A stretch of DNA of 20,992 nucleotides. Origin: Antrodiella citrinella (taxonomy: Eukaryota; Basidiomycota; Agaricomycetes; Polyporales; Steccherinaceae). The notes below the pieces were generated by a model. That model did no database searches. It worked only from the letters and a program-made list of their open reading frames with translations, and had not been told where the DNA came from. The stretch spans positions 1-20,992 of the forward strand of contig SGPM01000417.1 in the NCBI GenBank assembly GCA_004802725.1, in the 5' to 3' direction. Both the position numbers and the translations under genes were made by a program. This document shows positions 8,682 to 17,902 of the stretch, one piece after another. Positions within the stretch are counted from its first letter, which is position 1, and each line of letters begins with the position of its first letter.

Positions 8682-10645
8682 TCACAGCCATAGAAATAAA
8701 AATTGGAACATGGAAGGGCCCATTGGCGAAGGAGGCAGCTTCTTGAGAAGCAGAAGACCATGTATAGCACCGAGCTTTGCCATACTGTTGAGTCGGTTGT
8801 GATCAACCCACTGCGAGGATGCAGTATTGAGGACTGTGAGGGTCGAATATCCATCGGCACCAGGAGTGAACCATCGTGCTGAAGCTGCGAGGTAACGAGA
8901 ATGGAGAGTATACAGAGTATCCCGCTCAATGCCCCCCCAGACGAAACTAGCTCGTTCGACTGACTGTATCTAAAGGAATAAATCGTTCAGTTATGCTTCA
9001 AGAGCAGGAGGAATTTGGTACATACATAAGGAAATGGCGATTCTGTGCAAGAACCTTTGTGAAATCGGAAACCACAAGAGCCTGTTTAAGTTGGCTATCG
9101 AGAGCATCAGCCAGTTCCTGGATGTTCTGCCCTGTAATTCGCAGGCTTGGCTGGCTTCCACTAGTAGCTGCAGCGAACATCTGGGACTCAAGTGTCGCGA
9201 GCGAATAAGTACAAGCAGTAGCTGGTGCAGTCCACTCGACATCCCAGATCACCGAGGGAAGATACGACTCAGAACCCTAGATGAGGCTCACAGAAGACTC
9301 AGTTCGTCGCAGGACTCGGCGAGGTGCTGGTGGCTAACCCGGGAAATAAGCAAATGAGCGAACCAAGCAAGTAAAATATAGCTCACTGGGCTTGCTGGTT
9401 CAGTTGGTACTGGGCTCGGGGAAGGCTGTCGGGGGACTCGACTATTGAGCCTCGGTTCAGTAGAAAAAGGTATGCTGCAGCTTACTGGGGGGATGTCCAT
9501 GTCATCGTCGGCATTTCTTGCAGCATCGCCACCTTCCTCCTCGCCTCCTGATGAGAGATATCCTGCATCAGGGTCGTCGAGCTCTCGGTAGATCTCATCT
9601 CGCCGAAACCGGGTGTAAAGTCTAGCAGCCAGACAAGAATGTCGTCGTCCTTCAAAGAGACACAACAGCATCGTGCCAGAGGGTGCTGTGGACCAGTGAT
9701 ACGGGATCAGCGACAGATAGCTGTGTGAGACAAAAGGCAGCTTACTGAGATGTATAGCGAGCTCGCCTCCCCAAAGACAGTCGGAATTTGCAAAATAATT
9801 ACGATTGATGAGCAAATCAAGAATCGTCATTCCAGGAGCAACAGGATATGGCCGAAAGCGAGAGGTGCTATCGCTATGACGAGGCTGACCTCTTCCAACA
9901 AGACCAAGAAGTCGAAGTGGGAGAGCTTCGTGTACAAAACCTGAAGAGTAGGCTCAGCTACCCCTTCCACATAAACATCCCGAATCCCTGGCTTTATTGT
10001 ATGAGGAAGCGAGGGTGCATGGACTCGGGAAGAGCGACGAGAGCCACGAACAGCTCGGGCTTGGCCTCGGGGCTGAGTTCTCGCACAAGAGACTAGGCGA
10101 GCCCTATTCACATTATGGGTCGCCAGGTTGACCGAGAGTGAACTGTGGCCGACAAAAGGCTGATAAGCTGCTGCAGATGGTTGGGGCAGACCAGGCAGTC
10201 GTGCCGACGATGGGCCAGCTATCGCATTATGTTCAGTGGCAGCAGGGCCCAGACTGCGAATAGGATGCAGATGAGGTGAGTTGAAGGGAGTAGGGGCAAG
10301 AGCAGTCGTGGCCAAAGTCGAAGGAAATGTCTGATGGCTAGATGTACGAGCACTCTGGTATCGAGAAGTAATTGGAGCAGGAAATGATGAAGAGTCTGGA
10401 TGTCCGAGTCCGAGAGAACCTGCCAGTGGGAGCGAAGGATGTAGCGAGGTTGGACGAGGAAAGGAGGATGCAGGAGCCGAAGACAGAGGCAGGACTGATG
10501 TTCCAGAGCCAGCTGCGAGCTGTGACGAAGGTGGGGGTACTGGTTCGCTACCTGCAGCAGGTGTGTTCTGCCCAGTCACCAGCTGACGAAGCCTTTGGAT
10601 TTCAGCGAGAAGCTGCTGGTGTTCGGAGGTCTGGTTTGACGACAT
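8682..10645 (-). pseudogene. Gene ii: broken multi-exon gene, unknown product
   Basis: The likely start is ATG at 10645-10643 (MSSNQTSEHQQLLAEIQRLR), a short coiled-coil-like segment. A long Pro/Ser/Ala-rich region and a basic patch (RGSRRSSRVHAPSLP) follow. Near 9905-9940 the sense shifts by one base into the frame reading PYPVAPGMTILDLLINRNYF. An acidic stretch follows. Introns fit at 9745-9686 (60 bp), 9386-9334 (53 bp, GTGAGC...GTTAG) and 9021-8970 (52 bp). TAG at 9279-9277 interrupts a frame that continues as GSESYLPSVIWDVEWTAPA. After the last intron the frame reads WGGIERDTLYTLHSRYLAAS and LGAIHGLLLLKKLPPSPMGP, ending at TGA 8684-8682, four bases from LTR A. The end may be truncated by the LTR. 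The last segment has a faint likeness to a HECT N-lobe, not enough to name it. The product is unrecognised. Confidence 0.6.
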
Positions 10646-11295
10646 ATGGACAGAAAAGGGATCCTGATAAATGGGATACTGTGTCAGTAACAGAACAAAG
10701 AACATACTGTGAAGTACATACTGAGATTAAAGATCAATGAATAGAACGAGACACTGAAAATAAACAAACAAATCGGGAGAAAGCAAGAGATTATCTAAGG
10801 AAGGATGAATTCATTCATAGCCGAAAGAGAATGTCTCGCAATGCTCACCAGAATCAGGAAATGACTGTGGTAGGCAGATTGTTTCTGCAGGACGACTGGG
10901 ATCGGAAGATAAGTAGCAGGGAACTAGGCAAAGACAGTAAAACGAATGACGAGGGGTGGGTGGCAGACAAAAACCCCACTGTGTGCCCTATTTATTCACT
11001 GCAGAAGTCTTACGAGCCTAAACAGACACTGGAGGACGAGCAGTGTCGTGTCGCAGACTCGCGGCTCACAGTCGCAGACTTGCAGTCGCCGTGTCGAAGA
11101 CATAGACGCTGGCACTGCAGTGAATCGCGATTCACAGGAGAAGCCGTCATGGTGCGAGTGGCGACTTGTGCGGGGGACACTCACCATGACTGGACACGCC
11201 GGCGCGCGTAGCACTGGGTTGTGTATGTCCTCGACACGCCGTCATCCGCCCGACGACACTGTAGTCTGCACCCAGCACCCCGGGCCTGTTGAGAC
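10646..11295. other. Upstream region of gene ii, no gene seen
   Basis: This probably includes the promoter and 5' leader of gene ii, which reads leftwards. No convincing frame was found. The right half contains CGTGTCG/GTCGCAGACT words at 11040-11100 spaced about 21 bp apart, which look like degraded relatives of the minisatellite that begins at 11296. Confidence 0.45.
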
Positions 11296-11464
11296 TCGAC
11301 ACACAACCAGGCGCTGTCGACACGCAACCAGGCGCCTTCGACACGCAACCAGGCGCCTTCGACACGCAACCAGGCGCCTTCGACACGCAGCCAGACGCCA
11401 CATCGACACGCAGCCAGGCGCCGTCGACACAGTGCCTGCGGGTTCGACACGGTGCATGTTCCTG
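11296..11464 (+). repeat. 21-bp minisatellite, array 1
   Basis: The word TCGACAC begins at 11296, 11317, 11338, 11359, 11380, 11403, 11424 and 11444: eight units, mostly exactly 21 bp apart. The inner units share the second half GCAACCAGGCGCC. As 21 is a multiple of three, all frames stay open and give repeating peptides, so the long frames here on both strands are not evidence of a gene. It is a tandem array, not a CRISPR, since there are no unique spacers. Confidence 0.9.
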
Positions 11465-11616
11465 GCTGCCAGTGCCAGAACTCCTGCCTACTGCAGCCGA
11501 CCATGCTGCAGCCGAAATCCATGATCTGTGACCTCAATCCCGACCTTGATTTTACAACGATAAATCATGTCATAGGTATGTAGTGGAATTATTAGGTGTC
11601 GGTCATCGTACATCGG

Positions 11617-11703
11617 TAGAACATCCTGTAGCTGTATATAAGACCACCTCTGGTCTCTGGAAATATATCAACTTGTTCCCTTCATCTCTTGTGGATTCTA
11701 ACA
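11617..11703 (+). repeat. Short-family LTR fragment D
   Basis: The last 87 bases of the short LTR family are present, including TATATAAG at 11635-11642 and the end ATTCTAACA at 11695-11703. The left part of the LTR is missing or too diverged to align. Gene fragment iii begins 27 bp to the right, and the sequence after the LTR end (TATAGTGACC) differs from that after LTRs A, B and C. Confidence 0.75.
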
Positions 11704-11730
11704 TATAGTGACCACAGCAGTCCTGCTGGC

Positions 11731-12664
11731 ATGACTGGGTCTTTTGATGGTGACAATTTTGATGTCGCTACTGGACTTGGTGATCTGCAGTCTCAAACTG
11801 AAGTCGCTCAGGACGAGATCAATGGATTCCAGGTTGATGGTATGTATTTTACAAGACTGCAGTATGTGTTTGTCTAACCTGGAGACATTTCAGACCTGAG
11901 TAACATGATCGGGCAGCTTCCCAGCCATCCTGTCTTTGAAGTCTTCGATGTCGACAACGGAGAAGTTGATCATAACTCCAGCAACCCTGAGCCGCTCCCT
12001 GTCAGCAACCAGTCAATTGACTATGCAGTGGTATGTTTAAGTTTGCTATACCAGCTCTATTCTGTGCTGATTAATGCCTATGTACTACCAGATTCAGCAG
12101 CAGTCAGCTGCACTCTTGCATGAGCTTCCAGCTGGTGCAGATCTGGAATTAATCTGGCACATCCTTGGCCGACCGGCCACTGAACTTGCCTCTGCCCTCT
12201 ACAGGTCTGATCCAAACTTGAAGCTGTTCGAGATGGTCAAGAACTACGAAGCAGTGATGCATGTGGTGCATTGTCTCAATAACCGAGTTCTCACCCGAGA
12301 TGTCATTCTCACATCTCTACACTGGTCACCTTCGACTTTTGGGCGAAAACGGACAGCCTACGAATGGGCTAAAACCATCGCAGTGACTAACCGCCAGGTT
12401 TACAAGTCTAGTACGTACTATCCATGCTGTCCAGTATCTCCCGACTCTCGATAGGCAAAAGTTCATCTCCTACCTCCAGATGCCACCGACCCTGATGGGA
12501 GTTTCTACACCATGTGGTCTGCCATTAATGGTCTCTTTCACCCAGATACTGGGCTAGCCTATACAACTGAAGAGCTAGATTTTGCTAATCTAAGCCCCGC
12601 TCACTCCCAGGCTGCTTCTCTTACTCAATCCCGTTTATTCCAAGACCGTACTAAGTTTACCGTG
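11731..12664 (+). pseudogene. Gene iii: spliced gene fragment, unknown product
   Basis: Four exons join in consistent phase: 11731-11839, 11894-12030, 12092-12397 and 12455-12664. The introns are 54, 61 and 57 bp, with donors GTATGT, GTATGT and GTTTAC (the last is weak but is the only one that keeps the frame). The first exon starts MTGSFDGDNFDVATGLGD; the third carries ELPAGADLELIWHILGRPA and a run of hydrophilic helix-like sequence; the last carries TMWSAINGLFHPDTGLAY. The frame runs two codons into LTR B and stops at TAG 12668-12670, so the C-terminus is lost. The start may also be incomplete, as LTR fragment D ends only 27 bp upstream. No nonsense change was seen inside it, unlike its neighbours. 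The protein is acidic and probably soluble, with no recognised domain. It could be a host gene or an accessory transposon gene. Confidence 0.6.
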
Positions 12665-13029
12665 TGTTAGAATCCACAAGAGATGAAGGGAACAAGTTGA
12701 TCTATTTCCAGAGACCAGAGGTGGTCTTATATAGAGCTACAGGACGTTCTATGGTATTCTATACAAAGGAGAATGTCCCTACAACGTCCATTGAGATGAG
12801 GATAAAGGGATAAGGGCATAAAGAGCATAAAGAACAAAGGAAGTGGCACAAAGCATCTTGGCCATTGAGTGGCCAAGTGATAGTGAAGTGTGAAGTGTGA
12901 AGAATGTGAAAGATGTGAAAGCGTCCACTGCAGTTCTAGACTGCTCCTCTGGCTATCACACTGAGTGGCACACAACGAGTGGCACACTGTGTCCGCTTTC
13001 AGTCAGAGTCGCTGATACCAACTCTAACA
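12665..13029 (-). repeat. Short-family LTR B (365 bp, longest copy)
   Basis: This is the longest of the short-family LTRs, with ends TGTTAGA and TCTAACA. TATATAAG is on the minus strand at 12733-12726. It retains the 26-bp segment missing from LTR A and a 14-bp segment missing from LTR C. The flanks CCGTG and AAAAG do not match, so there is no target duplication. It separates fragments iii and iv, which converge on it. Confidence 0.88.
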
Positions 13030-13587
13030 AAAAGAGGGTGTCGTCGGTGGGTGGAGGAGAGCTGGATGTGATTCCAAGCTGGTAGATCTGATTAATCGCC
13101 ACATTAGCAACTATGTTGCGGAGTAATGACAAACATAGCGACATACCAGGGTTCGCTGGGCTTGATGAGATGCCCGGGTAGGATCCTGGATGGCTTCATG
13201 TAAAGCTTTCCGGATGCTCTCAAGAGCCTCGTGCGGGGGCGAGTCCTTTGGAAAGTGGGCAAGACCACTGCGAACGAGGATCTGCCACTAGAACAGTGGG
13301 AAATTGTCAGATACAGTAAATATTTTGAGAAAACAGGACACTCACACTGTATGCCACCCTCTGATTGATGTTCTGGAACTCTTTCAGCAGATCTTGTGAC
13401 CTCTGGGAGCCAACTCCTACGAAATCCTGCTTGTGAAGCCTTATCAGCCCAGCGAGTACATCGTCCTGGGCAAGATCTAGTGAGGAAGCTGATTAGCAAT
13501 ACATCAAGGCAGAGCTGGCCATTTCAAGGTTGACCTACATTCCCAGAGCACTGGCACTGTATTATCTGTCTGTCTTCTGCGAGGCAT
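13030..13587 (-). pseudogene. Gene iv: spliced gene fragment, unknown product
   Basis: ATG at 13587-13585 opens MPRRRQTDNTVPVLWE. Exons are 13587-13539, 13476-13346, 13287-13147 and 13087-13030, joined by introns of 62, 58 and 59 bp (donors GTAGGT, GTGAGT, GTATGT; all end in AG). All three junctions keep the frame, giving AGLIRLHKQDFVGVGSQRSQ, then WQILVRSGLAHFPKDSPPHE, then IYQLGITSSSPPPTDDTLF. The frame continues into LTR B, so the C-terminus is missing. The product is mainly alpha-helical in character, without membrane segments or a catalytic motif, and I do not recognise it. A pyrimidine-rich tract lies just upstream of the ATG, a common fungal promoter feature, and the region beyond holds cell-cycle-box-like motifs. 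The open frame without internal stops suggests it decayed late. Confidence 0.65.
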
Positions 13588-13654
13588 AGTGGTGAAGGGG
13601 AGAGAGTGAAGGAGGAGAGAGAGAACGATGGTTGATCGTGATCGCGGACGATCA

Positions 13655-13865
13655 CCAAAAAGCGCCGACACGCCCAAAAAAGCGCTCACGCGTCCAAAAA
13701 GCGCCAACGCGAATTCTTCCTCACAGTAAATTGCAAATAACTCTACCAATTTCGACACGAAAAATATGAGCAAGGTCTCATCTTGTTCGCATTTGTAAAC
13801 GCATTCTATACGCGTCTAAAGCGTTCTTTATCGTTTACTGTTGTTTGTACTACAGCTGAACGCGT
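13655..13865 (-). promoter_or_regulatory. Promoter-like region of gene iv with ACGCGT and CACGAAA motifs
   Basis: ACGCGT occurs at 13688-13693, 13810-13815 and 13860-13865, and CACGAAA at 13756-13762. These match the MCB and SCB elements bound by MBF/SBF in yeast G1/S promoters. Three CCAAAAAGCGC-type units begin at 13655, 13674 and 13694, about 20 bp apart. All lie about 70-280 bp upstream of the gene iv start. Whether this fungus uses them is inference. Confidence 0.4.
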
Positions 13866-14248
13866 CCCGGCGCCAATTAGCGCCCAATGTGCGAGCTACT
13901 GTTGCACCTCAATCAAACCACAGCATCGTATTTTCGATGGAACGAGTATAGAATAGTGTTACAGTAGTAAATAATAACATTTATACATAGTCATCTTAAC
14001 AGTATATGTGGTGTAAAGCTTGTGGCAGCCTATCGCAATTTTCGGCGCTTATAAGCGCGGTTTGCGATGGTGTGGCACTCTTGTCCAGCACTTCCACACA
14101 TCACATGTGTAGTTTTTGGCATTTCAGTACTCATATTCATGTTTTATAACCATCTATCTACATACTCTACATACCCATAAACATGTGCTGTGTCTACGAT
14201 TCTTGTCTGCTCGGCAGTTCTCGCCCGATTTGGGAATAAGCGCCCCAT
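13866..14248. other. AT-rich intergenic region with a nested palindrome
   Basis: No gene seen. GCGCTTATAAGCGC at 14045-14058 is a perfect 14-bp palindrome, set inside the outer arms ATCGCAA (14032-14038) and TTGCGAT (14062-14068). A GGCGC/GCGCC pair lies at about 13869-13884. The open frames here are short and unconvincing. Confidence 0.55.
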
Positions 14249-14349
14249 ACGACACGCCTGATGCCGTGTCGACACGGTGCCTGATGATGTCGACACAGTG
14301 CTTGAATTGTTCGACACGATGTGTGATTCATCCGACACGGCGCGAGGAT
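14249..14349 (+). repeat. 21-bp minisatellite-like array 2, degenerate
   Basis: Units beginning (T/C)CGACAC recur roughly every 21 bp across 14249-14349, about five in all. Only the CGACAC start is well kept; the rest of each unit varies (GGTGCCTGATGATG, AGTGCTTGAATTG and so on). The shared core and period tie it to the array at 11296-11464. Confidence 0.75.
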
Positions 14350-14612
14350 ACTGGCCCATGAGCAGTTTCCTTCCTGTACATGTTCGACTACAGAATTTGC
14401 GACTATGTATTGTATAATCACTCTCCCCGACCCAATTATTATCCGTGCTACAGCCTCTGTTCTCGTATTACCCTAGGGACATGCAGTGTGACCATTACCT
14501 TTGACCTGGATTCGGTCAGATTGCATGATCTAGATAAACAATGAAGAATAACATCATACATACCCCACGATTGGTTTCCTGCGACCCTCCGCAAGCCTTC
14601 TGTTCCACTACC

Positions 14613-15218
14613 ATGGCATAGGCTGTCCCAGCAAGTCGTAGAAGCAACCGCCTACATCCTCATGCCAATGCCGATTCATCTGACTCGTACGGCACTCCCT
14701 CTCACTTGCAGTGACGGAGCTCCAAACAGATTCGACTTGACGACCCCTCACCCGACTCGGAGCTGGTCATTCCCTCAGCAGCATTCGATGTGCTTCAAGC
14801 GACGAGCCCGCACCAGGATGTCAACACTACACTCATAAACACTGACCCAGCTGCTGATGCATGCAACCAGGACGACACTGTGGTCTCTGGTCTCAGCCTC
14901 AAGGTTAATGACAAGGACATTCAGATGAGCCACAAGGACGACAACAAGGATGATAATGTGGATATCCATCTGTGCGCTGAGGACGACGACAGAGTGCCGA
15001 TAACATTGGTTTTGGACCTCGACAGCAGAGACAAAGTGGTGAAGCAGCTCATTGCTCCACCCTCTTCCTCTCAAGACCAGAAAGAAGCTGCATACATGAC
15101 TCTCGAAGAGCGCACCCACCAGATTCGGCTCGACCTTGCTGCCAAGACACAAGCAGACAAGCAGACTGACATCGCATACGATCGGCACTTCCGCAACCAC
15201 CTCAGCTGGTGGACACGC
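14613..15218 (+). pseudogene. Gene v: broken gene, unknown product
   Basis: ATG at 14613 opens a frame stopped at its third codon (TAG 14619-14621) and again by TGA at 14712-14714. The frame otherwise runs unbroken for about 200 codons to the edge of LTR C. Between the stops it reads SRRSNRLHPHANADSSDSYG; after them, SSKQIRLDDPSPDSELVIP, then an acidic Asp/Asn-rich stretch, and finally MTLEERTHQIRLDLAAKTQ followed by HFRNHLSWW. TAG could derive from CAG and TGA from CGA, each by one C-to-T change, but there is no second copy here to prove it. The C-terminus is lost at LTR C. The final part looks like a helical domain that would continue; I considered a recombinase-like core-binding domain, but this is too weak to name. 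The acidic middle is probably disordered. Confidence 0.55.
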
Positions 15219-15569
15219 TGTTAGAGTTGGTATCAGCCACTCTGACTGAAAGTGGACACAGTGTGCCACTCAGTGTGATAGCCAGAGGAGCAGTCTAGAA
15301 CTGCAGTGGACGCTTTCACATCTTTCACATTCTTCACACTTCACACTTCACTATCACTTGGCCACTCAATGGCCAAGATGCTTTGTGCCACTTCNTTTGT
15401 TCTTTATACTCTTTATGTNTTTATTCCTTTATCCTCATCTCAATGGATGTTGTATGGACATTCTCCTTTGTATAGAATACCATAGAACGTCCTGTAGCTG
15501 TATATAAGACCACCTATGGTCTCTGGAAATAAATCAACTTGTTCCCTTCATCTCTTGTGGATTCTAACA
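15219..15569 (+). repeat. Short-family LTR C (351 bp)
   Basis: The ends are TGTTAGAG and ATTCTAACA, with TATATAAG at 15501-15508 on the plus strand. It lacks 14 bp that LTR B has, one unit of a small duplication containing GTGTGCCACTC. Two N bases (15395, 15419) are present. The flanks CACGC and CAGTT do not match. Its left edge truncates gene v and its right edge truncates gag copy 2. Confidence 0.88.
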
Positions 15570-16519
15570 CAGTTTATCCTTGATACGGGAAGGAAGTCCC
15601 CGGTAGAATCAATGCGCAAGGGCAGCGTCATCCCACTGTGTGAGGGCAGCAAGCTGGTTGAATTGGATGATGTACATGGCGATGCATTTGGTGTCACGCA
15701 TCCGGCAGTTCTCGATTTTGTCCTCGGCATCTCTGACTGGATCATGGGGGCTGAAGTTTGTCTGAAGCTCATCATAGAAAATGTCGAGGTTCCTATCCCA
15801 CGGTGCGGGAGTTCCGGTTAGAAAAAACACCTGGAATCACTCGGCAGTGGGCCCGTGGAGGTAGGACATGACATAGATGATCTTATCATCGTCCTGCGGA
15901 AAATCGGCAGGGTGCTGCGCGAAATGTAATCCGCACTGTAGGAGGAACGATTGGAGCTTAGACGGGTCTTCACTGTTGAAGGTGTCGGGATCCTTCAACT
16001 TGGGGCCTGAATGGTGGGTCGCGGTCTGGGTAGAGGTAGGTGTTGCTGCGGCAGGTACATGCCAGGCAGCGCGGAGGGTTGAACTTGGAGATGATGCAAG
16101 TACCGGCCCATCTCCTTCATGGTAATGGTGGCAGCTCGCAAAAGTCGCTCTCCTCTCTCTTCACCAGGAGCGTCAGCTCCATCGTCGGCGGTGTCGTAAG
16201 AGGAGGAGACATCAGAGTAATCTCTGTTGTTGTCAGGATCGTCAGGAGGTCCGGCGGGCTGTCGTTGGGGTGTGGAGAAATGCTCAGCTACCGAGTTGTG
16301 GCAACTGTGACGTGAACTGTGCACAGAGGATCTATGCTGACTGCGGTGTGAGCTGTGGTACGACCACGGAGGGGGTTTGGAGTCCTTATCCACCTCCATA
16401 TGTGGCGACACGGGTTGATGGAAGGGGCACGGAGGAGCAGCAGCGGGACGGTACAAGGATGAGGAAAAATGAGGAGAGTCTGAACGACAACGAGCAGGAG
16501 TGCAGGCAAGGGGAGCCAT
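15570..16519 (-). pseudogene. Ty3/gypsy-type gag, copy 2, broken
   Basis: The probable start is the ATG at 16519-16517 (MAPLACTPARCRSDSPHFSS); an in-frame ATG at 16540 is an alternative. The N-terminal part is Ser/Pro-rich, then the acidic SYDTADDGADAPGEERGERL is shared with copy 1. A single-base loss near 16002-16005 shifts the frame just before the KLKDPDTF block. Further on, TGA at 15839-15837 replaces the TGG that copy 1 still has, two codons before the point where copy 1 is itself broken. The frame continues to IKD at 15580 and is cut by LTR C. No pol is present. Base differences from copy 1 are almost all transitions. The 5' leader probably lies in 16520-16793, before LTR 2 interrupts. 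Confidence 0.85.
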
Positions 16520-16540
16520 GGCAGAAAAGAGGTGTGCCAC

Positions 16541-16793
16541 CCGCCGTTCCGAACATTGAGAGATCAGGGACTCCCAGGGGCTGGGGAAGGCTGCGGGAAA
16601 CGGAGAGTATTCCTCGTAGTGAGGGGCTCAGTGGGTAGTGTTCGGAGTGGAGTGGTGTGTATAGGGAGTCGGGAGTCGGGAGATTGGGGTCAGGAATACA
16701 CCTGCACTGAGGGGTGGACGAGACTGGGACGGACTCGGGAACGTGAGTGCATGTCCTGGACATTCTTGAACTCAACAGTGAGTTCGTAAATAC
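16541..16793 (-). other. Probable 5' leader of gag copy 2
   Basis: About 250 bp, CT-rich on the minus strand, between gag copy 2 and LTR 2. No frame or motif stands out. It would be the untranslated leader between the element's own 5' LTR and gag. The LTR now next to it (LTR 2) points the other way, so it is not that element's own 5' LTR. Confidence 0.4.
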
Positions 16794-17256
16794 TGTTAAG
16801 TCCATGCGGAAGTGCTACGGAGAGGGAGTGGACGAAGGAACAGAGGTAGCGGAGGAGGTTCAGAGATGTTGCGGATGTTGCTGATGGTTCCGATAACGGG
16901 TACGGAAGTACCTGTTGAAGATATCAAAGGAGGAGTGAAGTCAGTCAGATGAATATAGAAACAAGGAGAAGGGAGAGGAAAGGGCAGAACAACAGGGACG
17001 AATGGAGGGACGACAGTCAGACGGAGACAGAGTACACGAACACCACACAGTGGTGGGTGACGTGCTGTTGAGCCCAAGTAAAAGATAGAGGGTCGGAGGC
17101 CCGAGGAAAGAACATGGAAGAATTATTAATTTACAAACTGGGGAATCGGTACAGTCCTGTCGTAGCTACTTATACTAACGGGATACCCTACAGAGGATGG
17201 ACAAAGTCCAGATTGGAGGCAGGTAGTCGATAAGTGGAAACATGTAGGGGGCGAGG

Positions 17257-17677
17257 TGTTACGACAAAGCATGTTAAGCCTGTCAAGTCTAGTCTGAGTG
17301 TATCTGGGTTCTTGCTTAAGACATTTTGTATAATGAACAAAGGAGGTCAAGCTGAAGATAATCCTCAGCGAGACTACAGGTTTATATACTGGTCCAGATA
17401 TGCTGAGTCAAATTAAAGGAATAAGCAGAAAGGCTTGGTAATACTATGAATAATGATGAATAAGCCTATGGCTTATGCTGAGTAAGTCAGTCACATGGAC
17501 TGAGGTCATGTGCAAGGAAATCAAGGGATATCTGAATAAGAATGATAACTATGGAGAAAGAGTCATGGAATGTGAAAGAATCTTGAAAAGGAGTTAAAGT
17601 CTAGGAGTAATACAGATAAGTCCAAAGAGGGATCTTGTCGAAAGAAAAATAGGAGAAGTAAAGAGAAAATTGTAACA
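17257..17677. repeat. Nested solo LTR (421 bp) with CGAGG target duplication
   Basis: The ends TGTTAC and GTAACA are reverse complements. CGAGG is present directly before (17252-17256) and after (17678-17682), while LTR 1 has a single CGAGG at the same point. This is a clean insertion of a third LTR family into LTR 2, reduced to a solo LTR. No coding frame inside. Confidence 0.93.
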
Positions 17678-17850
17678 CGAGGACTGTGACTGGAGGTCAC
17701 TGACCGGCACATGAGGGGAACATGAATATCTGGTGAGAACAACGGAGGAAAGGATAATAAAGGAAAGAGGAGTCCAATAGGTAAATCATACCGGATGAGG
17801 AGGAGCACGGAGGTCTCTGAAATAGCTCCGAATGTCTGGTAAGAAAATGT

Positions 17851-17902
17851 GAGCTCAACGGGAAAGCTCAGTAGATCATCATGGCATAAAACCCGTGAGC
17901 TC
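17851..17902 (+). promoter_or_regulatory. Conserved LTR stem-loop, LTR 2 copy
   Basis: GAGCTCAACGGG (17851-17862) pairs with CCCGTGAGCTC (17892-17902) around a loop ending CATAAAA, identical in its arms to the LTR 1 copy, although the surrounding LTR has many differences. Confidence 0.6.

Noticed and set aside
8334..8683. A six-base target duplication around LTR A (AACATC/AAGATC)
   Set aside because: One mismatch, and the wrong length compared with the exact 5-bp duplications found elsewhere in the window.
8682..8969. HECT ubiquitin ligase domain at the end of gene ii
   Set aside because: Only a faint likeness of one helical segment; no catalytic Cys region is present.
11296..11464. CRISPR array
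   Set aside because: Units repeat head to tail with no unique spacers, and the setting is eukaryotic; it is a minisatellite.
11147..11537. Repetitive proteins encoded across the 21-bp array
   Set aside because: A 21-bp period keeps every frame open, so long frames on both strands are expected without any gene.
8339..15569. TGTTAGA/TCTAACA blocks as DNA-transposon inverted repeats
   Set aside because: Each 340-365 bp block has a complete TG...CA form with an internal TATATAAG at a fixed place, which fits LTRs better; no transposase was seen.
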